32,861 bases of DNA, taken from the NCBI GenBank assembly GCA_028695415.1, contig JAQVIY010000003.1, positions 14,271-47,131 of the forward strand, given 5' to 3'. The translations under genes and the position numbers were made by a program. The notes under the pieces were generated by a model, which worked only from the letters and a program-made list of their open reading frames with translations, was not told the DNA's origin and made no database searches. Source of the stretch: Minisyncoccota bacterium. GTDB lineage: Bacteria > Patescibacteriota > Minisyncoccia > Phycocordibacterales > Phycocordibacteraceae. Positions within the stretch are counted from its first letter, which is position 1; each line of letters opens with the position of its first letter. Of this stretch, positions 1-9,445 are shown piece after piece.

Positions 1-545
1 TTTACCCTGGTTGAAGCGCTTGTTGCCGTCTCGATTCTCACGCTTGCGGTTTCGGGGCCGCTGTTCACCGCCAACAGCGCTATCGTCGCAGCACAGAATG
101 CTCGTAATCAGCTTGTAGCCTCGTCTCTCGCACAAGAGGGTATCGAGTATGTCCGTATGATGCGCGATAACGAATTCCTCGCGGCCTTTCAGTCGGATCC
201 GACGACCGCCTCGACCGCTTCTTGGGCGGATTTCATTTCTGGAAATAGCGCTTCATCCATAACGCAATGCCGTTCGTCGGCGTGTACGCTTGATCCGGCT
301 CGCACCATGGGCACCGGGAGCGGTCTTTCGCTCCAGCCATGCTCCGGCGCGTCGTGTACGCCGCTCTATGTGGTGAACAATATCTATACTGAACAAAGCG
401 GCATAAGCGGTGCGGTACAAACACCGTTCACGCGCACGGTACAGGCCATTGACGTATCGGCACAAGACGAACGCATCGTCTCGACCGTCTCGTGGAGGTA
501 TCATGCCATCCCGTATTCGGTAACGATCTACGATCACTTCACACC

Positions 546-555
<10 letters not shown>
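1..555 (+). CDS. Type IV prepilin-like protein (PilV-like), 5' truncated by window edge
   Basis: Frame 1 opens FTLVEALVAVSILTLAVSGPLF, a typical prepilin N-methylation/hydrophobic helix; runs to TGA at 555. Confidence 0.8.
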
Positions 556-3121
<2,566 letters not shown>

Positions 3122-3217
3122 TAGTGCTAGCATAAATTGCAGATATACGCACCTTGAACCAGGGTTTGCCATAGCAGAAAGCGGCTTTAAGCATAGGCGG
3201 TTTTTTGCTGTGGCGAA

Positions 3218-3233
3218 CCGGGATGATACCCGG
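3218..3233 (+). promoter_or_regulatory. Hairpin in leader of ORF 3283 (CCGGG-atgata-CCCGG)
   Basis: Perfect 5-bp arms; lies in the 161-nt gap between ligA stop and ATG 3283; a second imperfect stem CCATAGCAGAAA/TTTTTTGCTGTGG lies upstream. Confidence 0.4.
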
Positions 3234-3282
3234 CGAGCTTGAACGGCACCTGTAAAAACGCTCTCAACCAAGGAGAAACGTC

Positions 3283-3915
3283 ATGAGCGAACAACAGATC
3301 AACACGATGGCTAGCAAGCTGGTCGAGTTCCAGGGTCACTTCAGCGGCATGTCCACGAAGGATCGTCAGTGGGTAATCCAGAATACGACGGAAGCGATCG
3401 GCCTTTTCGCCGAAGCGGTGAAGAATCGCGTCGTCGAGACGGCTAAGAAGATTCTCTCCCTCGTCACCACGGTCAAGGTTTCTGCCGTCGACCGTTTTAT
3501 CGTCGCGGAGAAGTTCCGCATCGGAGAGACGGATGGCGTGAAGATTGGATGGGTGGGTCAAAACTTCAAGGACATCTTCCTCGGCAAGACCGAAGAAGAC
3601 GTGCCCGAAGCAACACTCCGCATCCACCAGCTCGAGCAAGCATCGCTCGATGCTCCGATCACCGGAGAACTCGGCGACACTGCCAAAACCTTCCTCGCAA
3701 ACCTCTGGGAGCTCCTAAGGCGGCAGGGTCACGGCCAAGAAGGCAAGCTTCTGGTGAACGGCTACGCGAACATCTTCTACATTCGCGACGCGAATAACGG
3801 GCTCTGGGCGGTGAACGCGAGCTGGCACGCCGACAACGGCTACTGGGACGTCGAAGCCGACTCGGTCACGGACCCGAACGGGTGGCGTGCTGGCAGTCAG
3901 GTGGTCTCTCGCTGA
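3283..3915 (+). CDS. Hypothetical protein, 210 aa
   Basis: Long ORF with strong Shine-Dalgarno AAGGAG (accAAGGAGaaacgtcATG); no family recognised. Confidence 0.8.
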   Translation: MSEQQINTMASKLVEFQGHFSGMSTKDRQWVIQNTTEAIGLFAEAVKNRVVETAKKILSLVTTVKVSAVDRFIVAEKFRIGETDGVKIGWVGQNFKDIFLGKTEEDVPEATLRIHQLEQASLDAPITGELGDTAKTFLANLWELLRRQGHGQEGKLLVNGYANIFYIRDANNGLWAVNASWHADNGYWDVEADSVTDPNGWRAGSQVVSR

Positions 3916-3955
3916 TTCTCGAACCCTTTGCTCTTCTGATTCTCTTCTGAACCTT

Positions 3956-4008
3956 GAACCCTTTGAAACTTTGCACGCATGCGTGCGGAGTGGAGAAGGG
4001 TTCTTTTG
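3956..4008 (+). terminator. Probable terminator hairpin with internal GCACGCATGCGTGC palindrome
   Basis: GAACCCTT (3956-3963) / AAGGGTTC (3996-4003) followed by TTTTGTT; 14-bp perfect palindrome 3973-3986 at the centre. Confidence 0.5.
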
Positions 4009-4091
4009 TTATACGGATGCTTAGATATGGCAATACAAACAAGCTTTTGAAGCTCATTCCTGAACCAGAGCGAAAGTGATACAGTAGCAAC

Positions 4092-4418
4092 ATGGCAACG
4101 ACAGAAGAGGTGCAGAAGCTCGCGGCCTTGGCGCGCATCCGGATATCGGGCTCAGATCTCGAGAAATTCACGAGAGAGTTCGACGCTATCCTCGCGTATG
4201 TCGGTCAGCTCGAGAAGCTCGATGTGAAGGTCGGCACAGACGCGGAACGCCCAGCACTTAGGAATGTTATGCGTGCAGACGGCTCGTCCCGTTCGAAATC
4301 AGATTTCGAACGGGACGAGCCGCACGCGGCTGGCGCGTACACCGAGAAGCTCGCGGCGCAATTTCCCTCGCGCGAGGGCGATGCGCTCGTTGTGAAGCAG
4401 ATCATCACGCATGACTAA
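4092..4418 (+). CDS. gatC: Asp/Glu-tRNA amidotransferase subunit C
   Basis: VQKLAALARIRISGSDLEKFTREFDAILAYVGQLEKLDV...LRNVMR...; overlaps gatA start. Confidence 0.9.
   Translation: MATTEEVQKLAALARIRISGSDLEKFTREFDAILAYVGQLEKLDVKVGTDAERPALRNVMRADGSSRSKSDFERDEPHAAGAYTEKLAAQFPSREGDALVVKQIITHD
4280..4322. repeat. Perfect palindrome, 21-bp arms with 1-nt centre, inside gatC
   Basis: CGGCTCGTCCCGTTCGAAATC-a-GATTTCGAACGGGACGAGCCG. Confidence 0.97.
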
Positions 4419-5847
4419 GAGACCGAACGAGATGACGATAGGGGAGGCCGCCCACGCGCTTCGCGCGCGTTCTCTCACCGTCCGCGAGCTCTGGGACACG
4501 TGTGCTGAAGCCGCGCGCACGAGGAATCCGGAGCTGAACGCCTATCTCGAGTTGTTTGATGCCGATGAGGCGGTTATTGATGCAGCGCAGATTCGGATTG
4601 ATACCGAAAAAGAGGCGGCGCCTCTTCTCTGCGGCATTCCGCTCGCAATAAAAGACAACATCTTGATAGAAGGACATATCGCGAGCGCCGCATCAAAAAT
4701 GCTCGAGAATTATCGCGCGACCTACGATGCAACGGTCATCAGGAAACTGAAAGAGCGGGGCGCGCTCTTTGTCGGGCGCACCAATATGGACGAGTTTGCG
4801 ATGGGTTCCTCGACCGAACATTCCGCGTTTGGTCCGACGAAGAATCCGCACGATACCTCTCGTGTGCCGGGCGGCTCCTCCGGCGGCTCTGCTGCTGCGG
4901 TTGCCGCACATCTCTGCATCGCTGCTCTTGGAACTGATACCGGCGGCTCGATTCGCCAGCCCGCGGCGCTTACGGGTCTCGCGGGATTGAAACCGACCTA
5001 TGGCGCCGTTTCGCGTTCGGGCGCCATCGCGCTCGGCTCCTCGCTCGATCAGATCGGTCCTCTCACGAAGACGATCGAGGACGCACACATCCTCTACGAA
5101 GCGATTCGCGGCCTTGACCCGCTCGATTCAACGACCATTCCAGACGATCTGTATCCCGCGCGCTCTATTTCCGCGAAACTGCGCATCGGCGTGCCGCGAC
5201 ATCTCCTTGCTGAAAATATCACTCCCGATGTGCGTGCCGCTTTCGACGCGGCGCTCGCTGCTCTCGAGAAAGAAGGTCATACAATCGTTGATGTCGAGCT
5301 ACCGACCTCTGTACATGCACTCGCGGCATACTATGTGATACAACCTGCCGAAGCGTCGGCGAATCTTGCGCGCTATGATGGTGTGCGTTATGGGCTCGCG
5401 AAGCGAGGGGAAACGCTTCTTGACGACTATCTCGACTCGCGAACCGAAGGTTTCGGCTCTGAGACGCGGCGGCGCATCCTGCTCGGCACCTTCGTTCTCT
5501 CATCGGGCTATATCGATGCTTATTATCGTAAGGCAGATGCCGCGCGTGCGGTCTTGCGCCGCGAATACGAGAAGGCGTTTGAGAAGTGTGATGTCGTCGC
5601 GTTCCCAACGACGCTTTCTCCCGCGTTCAAATTTGGCGAGAAGGGCGACCCGGTCTCGATGTATCTCGAAGACATCTTTACGGTTACGGCGAATCTCACC
5701 GGAGCGCCCGCCATCTCTGTCCCGATGGGCACGGTCGAACGAGAGGGAAGGCGGCTTCCCGTCGGTATTCACTTCACCGCACCGCACCAAGCTGAGCACA
5801 TCCTTTTTGCCATTGGAAATGCAGTCGAGAGCGCACGAAACGCATAA
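4411..5847 (+). CDS. gatA: Asp/Glu-tRNA amidotransferase subunit A
   Basis: Amidase signature GGSSGGSAAAVAAHLCIAALGTDTGGSIRQPAALTGLAGLKPTYGAVSR. Confidence 0.96.
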   Translation: MTKRPNEMTIGEAAHALRARSLTVRELWDTCAEAARTRNPELNAYLELFDADEAVIDAAQIRIDTEKEAAPLLCGIPLAIKDNILIEGHIASAASKMLENYRATYDATVIRKLKERGALFVGRTNMDEFAMGSSTEHSAFGPTKNPHDTSRVPGGSSGGSAAAVAAHLCIAALGTDTGGSIRQPAALTGLAGLKPTYGAVSRSGAIALGSSLDQIGPLTKTIEDAHILYEAIRGLDPLDSTTIPDDLYPARSISAKLRIGVPRHLLAENITPDVRAAFDAALAALEKEGHTIVDVELPTSVHALAAYYVIQPAEASANLARYDGVRYGLAKRGETLLDDYLDSRTEGFGSETRRRILLGTFVLSSGYIDAYYRKADAARAVLRREYEKAFEKCDVVAFPTTLSPAFKFGEKGDPVSMYLEDIFTVTANLTGAPAISVPMGTVEREGRRLPVGIHFTAPHQAEHILFAIGNAVESARNA

Positions 5848-5868
5848 GTTTCGTTTATACTAGAGGCA

Positions 5869-6444
5869 ATGCCTTCTACGCAAGCAAACATCGAGTATTT
5901 CTTCCGCCTCTTCTACGATCTCTTTTACGGTCCGCACGCTTCTCTCGATTTTTCGGCGTTTGGTGCCTTCGTCGCGCATCTCTGGCTGTGGGTAATCATC
6001 GTCGGTTACGCGCTTGCCGTCATAGGGCTCTTCATCATCGTGTACTGCACAGTCCGTATTTTCGAATTGCGTAAGCGCGAAGAGGAATTTTATAGCACCA
6101 TTATTCCTTCGTCCGAGACGAAGGGTGCGATGCATCCGCGCTGGGAGCATATTCAGACCTTGCTCGAGGGTGCCGGTATGAGCGAGTGGCGCGAGGCGAT
6201 TGTCGAGGCGGATATTATGCTCGACAATCTTCTCACTAAAGAGGGCTACACGGGGGCTGGTGTGGGCGAAAAGCTGAAGAGCGTCGATGAGACGGAATTC
6301 AAGACGCTCCAAGATGCATGGGAGGCGCACAAGGTGCGCAATCAGATAGCACACCAAGGTTCGACCTTCGACCTCTCCCAAGTCGTGGCACAGCGCACCA
6401 TCGCGCGCTATGAAAATGTCTTCCGCGAATTCGGGGTGATCTGA
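5869..6444 (+). CDS. Hypothetical membrane protein with C-terminal helical domain
   Basis: 191-aa ORF with hydrophobic segment LWLWVIIVGYALAVIGLFIIVYCTVRIF; upstream TATACT-like element. Confidence 0.75.
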   Translation: MPSTQANIEYFFRLFYDLFYGPHASLDFSAFGAFVAHLWLWVIIVGYALAVIGLFIIVYCTVRIFELRKREEEFYSTIIPSSETKGAMHPRWEHIQTLLEGAGMSEWREAIVEADIMLDNLLTKEGYTGAGVGEKLKSVDETEFKTLQDAWEAHKVRNQIAHQGSTFDLSQVVAQRTIARYENVFREFGVI

Positions 6445-6509
6445 GTTGCAAAGGTTGTAAAAATTGGGTATGTTGCTAATAACGGTCTTGTGACCGTAAA
6501 GAATGATAT

Positions 6510-6827
6510 AGCGGGGTAGAGGAGAGGTACCTCGGGAGGCTCATGTGAATAACGTGACCCTATCCGGTAACGGGTAGTGGAAAAACTCTCTAAATTGCTG
6601 GAACACCGTGAGAGCTTCTTATGCTACAGCGTGATCCGAAAGGATGGGCGCGAATGCTTGAAAAATAAGAAGATTCGGCAATCAGCAGCCAAGTCTCCCG
6701 CCTTAGGGGGAAAGGTTCAGAGACTATAATGGGAGAATCCCTATGGGATTGTGGTATAGTCCATTCCTGCTGGAAACTGCAGGTGTAAAAGAACCTCCAG
6801 ACGCCGGTTCGATTCCGGCCCCCGCAA
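6510..6827 (+). tRNA. tRNA-Met(CAT), probably initiator fMet, interrupted by a group I intron
   Basis: Exons aGCGGGGTAGAGGAGAGGTACCTCGGGAGGCTCAT + AACCTCCAGACGCCGGTTCGATTCCGGCCCCCGCAA fold as a cloverleaf: anticodon stem GGAGG/CCTCC, loop CTCATAA, T arm GCCGG-TTCGATT-CCGGC. No Watson-Crick pair 1-72 (A.A), as in initiator tRNAs. Confidence 0.88.
6545..6791 (+). ncRNA. Group I intron in tRNA-Met(CAT), 247 nt
   Basis: 5' exon ends in T, intron ends in G. Core-like AATCAGCAGCCAAG, P7-like GACTATA/TATAGTC, P8-like GAATCCC/GGGATT, P9-like CCTGC/GCAGG. Confidence 0.88.
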
Positions 6828-6909
6828 CACGGTTGTGAGCTAGTGTCAAGTACCGGCGCCCATCAGAAATCTCTGAAATCTGGTACGGTACCGACAAGCA
6901 TCTGGCTCC

Positions 6910-6957
6910 GAAACAAACACGAAAGCCGCTCTTTCGAGCGGCTTTCGTGTTTGTTTC
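6910..6957 (+). terminator. Terminator-like perfect 21-bp hairpin
   Basis: GAAACAAACACGAAAGCCGCT-ctttcg-AGCGGCTTTCGTGTTTGTTTC. Confidence 0.85.
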
Positions 6958-6976
6958 AAGATATACTAGGGCAATC

Positions 6977-7546
6977 ATGACCACTGTTCATATTATTCAC
7001 GGATGTCCTTCGGACGAAGAGCGCGCAATGAATCCTGCGACGCGTACCTATGACAAGCACTGGATGCCGTGGTTAAAGGAGCAACTAACTGCGTGTGGAG
7101 TAAAAGTGAACGCACCACTTATGCCGAATCCATGGGCACCCGATTACGCTGCATTCAAAGCGGAGTTTGAAAAAACTCTAGTGTCAGAAGACGATGTTTT
7201 GATCGGTCACAGCTGTGGCGGCGCTTTCCTCGTACGCTGGCTTGGCGATTCGAAGCAGAAAGTTCGCAAGCTTATCCTTGTAGCGCCGTGGAAGATTCCA
7301 GACGCAGGAGACAAGAAGCGCGAGGAATATTACGGATACGAAATAGACAGGACAATTCCCGAACGCGTTGGCGAAATAGTGACCTTTACGTCAGATGACG
7401 AAGAGGAAGACGGAAAGAAGAGTGTAAAGATATTTCATGAGGCTCTAGGCGGAAGGGTAATAGAACTTTCACACCACGGACACTTTACGTTCGGCGATAT
7501 GGGTACCGAGGAGTTTCCAGAGTTGTTAGCGGAAATTCTCAAATGA
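6977..7546 (+). CDS. RBBP9/YdeN-like alpha/beta serine hydrolase
   Basis: VHIIHGCPSDE start, nucleophile elbow IGHSCGGAF, C-terminal HHGHFTFGD. Confidence 0.8.
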   Translation: MTTVHIIHGCPSDEERAMNPATRTYDKHWMPWLKEQLTACGVKVNAPLMPNPWAPDYAAFKAEFEKTLVSEDDVLIGHSCGGAFLVRWLGDSKQKVRKLILVAPWKIPDAGDKKREEYYGYEIDRTIPERVGEIVTFTSDDEEEDGKKSVKIFHEALGGRVIELSHHGHFTFGDMGTEEFPELLAEILK

Positions 7547-7551
7547 CGAGG

Positions 7552-7618
7552 GCAAGAATCGAACTGAAGCAGAAATAAGCAACGACGGGGACAGGAAATG
7601 GCAACCGAGGATCTAGGC
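7552..7618 (-). repeat. 67-nt imperfect repeat, copy 1 (minus strand carries a T-arm-like GTTCGATTC)
   Basis: About 55/67 identical by eye to 8883-8949. Confidence 0.85.
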
Positions 7619-7626
7619 GACGAAAT

Positions 7627-7664
7627 GACCGGTTCGTCTATGGCCCCCCGCAACACGGTTGTGA
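7627..7664 (+). repeat. Degenerate copy of the tRNA-Met(CAT) 3' end plus downstream flank
   Basis: ccGGTTCGtctatGGCCCCCCGCAACACGGTTGTGA versus ccGGTTCGattccGGCCCCCGCAACACGGTTGTGA at about 6805-6838. Confidence 0.85.
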
Positions 7665-7756
7665 CGCCAGCATTGCCCGTCCGTAGCCCTAGGCGAAGGA
7701 GGGGAACCAGTACCGACAGGGTTCAAACCCAGTACGGTACCGGCCCGGGTGTTCAC

Positions 7757-7792
7757 CAGAAAAAGCCAGCAATACGTTGCTGGTTTTTTCTG
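7757..7792 (+). terminator. Intrinsic terminator
   Basis: CAGAAAAAGCCAGCAA-tacg-TTGCTGGTTTTTTCTG, 16-bp stem with one G.U pair. Confidence 0.85.
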
Positions 7793-7815
7793 TTATGTAG
7801 CATTTACAACATATA

Positions 7816-7913
7816 GCCAGTTCGATTCCGGCTCTCGTATTCGGCATGCTTTCGTGTTGCAGTCACACTCGAAACGATCCGATTTCGAGCAGGGGCGCGG
7901 GAATCGAACTGGC
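7816..7913. repeat. 98-nt element with 14-bp T-arm-like terminal inverted repeats and an internal inverted repeat
   Basis: GCCAGTTCGATTCC (7816-7829) / GGAATCGAACTGGC (7900-7913); internal CTCGAAA-cgatccga-TTTCGAG (7868-7889). Confidence 0.85.
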
Positions 7914-7980
7914 GAAAGATAGTGAACACGTCGGTTCTTGAATTCGTGTTCCCTCATGGGTGTTGGAAATCATTGCTGAA

Positions 7981-8014
7981 TTTAAAAAAGACGGGACACC
8001 CGAAGATGTCCCGT
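7981..8014 (-). terminator. Intrinsic terminator of the minus-strand gene 8033-8806
   Basis: ACGGGACA/TGTCCCGT stem followed on the minus strand by CTTTTTTAAA. Confidence 0.85.
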
Positions 8015-8032
8015 TGATTGGGTTTGCTTGAA

Positions 8033-8806
8033 TCACTCGCCGAACAAAGCAAGGGCTTTGATGAGGTACTCCTCCGCCATATCCCAGTCGATCGGATCGA
8101 GTGCACTGCCGCTCGGGCGCAGTTTCCCTTGAGCATCGATGCTCAGGTCAGGAAACTCCATGACAAGCGGTTCGACGAGGTTGATGCTCTGCGGCCCGAG
8201 TCCGCCTGCGGCGACCAAGTCGAGACCGGGAAACCGTTCTCGGATCGCGTGAGCGAAGGGCAGGAGTGCCGCGGCATCCATACCAAGGCCTCGACCCATG
8301 CTTCTGTCGAGCAGGACACGATGAATGACGCCTTCGTAATCCTCAAGCCTCCGGACGACCTCATCGGGATCGTCGCCAACCTCTTCGATCGCGTTCTTGC
8401 CGACCTGGAGGATGACCTCGATGTTCCTGCGAGAGGTGTGGATACCGTGTGCCACTTGTCCCGGATCGGGCCAGGGCATGTCGAGCTGCACCGCGTTGAT
8501 GCCAATGCCGCCATAGGAGATGGCGCGCGAGAGGCTGTCCCAGAGATTCGGGGTGTGGTCGTAGTCCGCGTAGTGGAGGCAGTTGAAGGTTTCGTCAGAA
8601 CCGAAGATGCTGGCGATGGTCTCCTTGGGAGGGAAGGCTTTTGCCCACTTCGTTTCGATGCCGTTGAGCGTCTTGTAACTCATCATGACGCCGACATGGA
8701 GCCTTCGGTCGGACCCAGGTTGCTTATGGGCGCTGAACGCCGTGAGCATCCGGGCGACCTGTTCGAATGACATAAAGTCGGTGATGCCTATGTACGGAAA
8801 GAGCAT
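8033..8806 (-). CDS. Probable TIM-barrel protein, possibly phosphoribosylanthranilate isomerase-like
   Basis: 257-aa ORF with strong SD (AAGGAGGATTCACCATG); internal pattern VAAGGLGPQSINLVEPLVMEFPDLSIDAQGKLR resembles the TrpF C-terminal barrel. Family call tentative. Confidence 0.6.
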   Translation of the reverse strand: MLFPYIGITDFMSFEQVARMLTAFSAHKQPGSDRRLHVGVMMSYKTLNGIETKWAKAFPPKETIASIFGSDETFNCLHYADYDHTPNLWDSLSRAISYGGIGINAVQLDMPWPDPGQVAHGIHTSRRNIEVILQVGKNAIEEVGDDPDEVVRRLEDYEGVIHRVLLDRSMGRGLGMDAAALLPFAHAIRERFPGLDLVAAGGLGPQSINLVEPLVMEFPDLSIDAQGKLRPSGSALDPIDWDMAEEYLIKALALFGE

Positions 8807-8882
8807 GGTGAATCCTCCTTGCTTGATTGAGTTTCGGAATCTAGGGTGACAATACTTGTGCTTGAAGGCGGAGTCAACGGGC

Positions 8883-8949
8883 GCAAGAATCGAACCGAAT
8901 CAGGAATAAGCAACGACGGAAGTAAGAAATGGCAATTGAGGATGTAAGC
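8883..8949 (-). repeat. 67-nt imperfect repeat, copy 2
   Basis: GCAAGAATCGAACCGAATCAGGAATAAGCAACGACGG... matches 7552-7618. Confidence 0.85.
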
Positions 8950-9015
8950 CGTATTTCATTCCTGTGAACAAACTTGTCCCAAAATCCAAGACGTGTATAA
9001 TAAAGGTCTAACCTC

Positions 9016-9043
9016 ACCACCTCTGTCCTCGGGCAGGGGTGGT
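9016..9043. terminator. Possible weak terminator hairpin
   Basis: ACCACCTCTG-tcctcggg-CAGGGGTGGT followed by TTGTTTA. Confidence 0.45.
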
Positions 9044-9065
9044 TTGTTTATGGGCGGGAGATAGA

Positions 9066-9090
9066 ATGAGCAAGGGTAACCCTTGCTCAT
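9066..9090. repeat. 25-nt palindrome
   Basis: ATGAGCAAGGGTAACCCTTGCTCAT; reverse complement differs only at the central base. Confidence 0.9.
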
Positions 9091-9148
9091 GATAGGCTCA
9101 ATAGAGCGAAAAGTGCCCGGAAACCCCGAATGGTGGTATACTCCCCTC

Positions 9149-9385
9149 ATGAGGGGGCCCGATCTAGATAAGGAGCGCAGCGAAGAGAAGCATTCTCTCG
9201 CGGATTTCGTGAAGTTTTATAATGCTGGTTTGCCGGCGGGGTTCCCGCGTGCTACTGCCGCGCTTCTTACTGAATATCGCAGCAAGAACAAAGACCAATT
9301 CAAAGGCGGTTTCTGGTCCCTCGATCTCCACCGCAAGAAGTTCATGGATTGGTTGCCTGGCCACCTGAAATCGCTCAAGGCATAA
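9149..9385 (+). CDS. Small hypothetical protein
   Basis: ORF MRGPDLDKERSEEKHSLADFVKFYNAGLPAGFPRATAALL...; alternative start 9083 lies in the palindrome. Confidence 0.55.
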   Translation: MRGPDLDKERSEEKHSLADFVKFYNAGLPAGFPRATAALLTEYRSKNKDQFKGGFWSLDLHRKKFMDWLPGHLKSLKA

Positions 9386-9416
9386 AAAGGCTTGCGGGCG
9401 CGCGGCGATGCTGATA

Positions 9417-9435
9417 TACTTAGAGTATCTAAGTA
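9417..9435. promoter_or_regulatory. Probable MarR-type operator overlapping the -10 of the efflux operon
   Basis: TACTTAGA-gta-TCTAAGTA, 8-bp perfect arms, overlaps TATACT (9415-9420), 10 bp upstream of ATG 9446. Confidence 0.7.
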
Positions 9436-9445
9436 ATTCATAGCT

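Noticed and set aside
6910-6957. Perfect 21-bp hairpin as a novel element
   Set aside because: Best explained as a strong intrinsic terminator after tRNA-Met, though the arms are unusually long.
6724-6984. Minus-strand ORF containing GAGIEPASGGSFTPAVSSRNG
   Set aside because: Translation of the tRNA-Met 3' exon and intron antisense; a familiar spurious tRNA-derived ORF pattern.
8018-8770. 250-aa plus-strand ORF opposite the TIM-barrel gene
   Set aside because: The minus-strand ORF has a strong SD and a matching terminator; the plus-strand ORF has neither.
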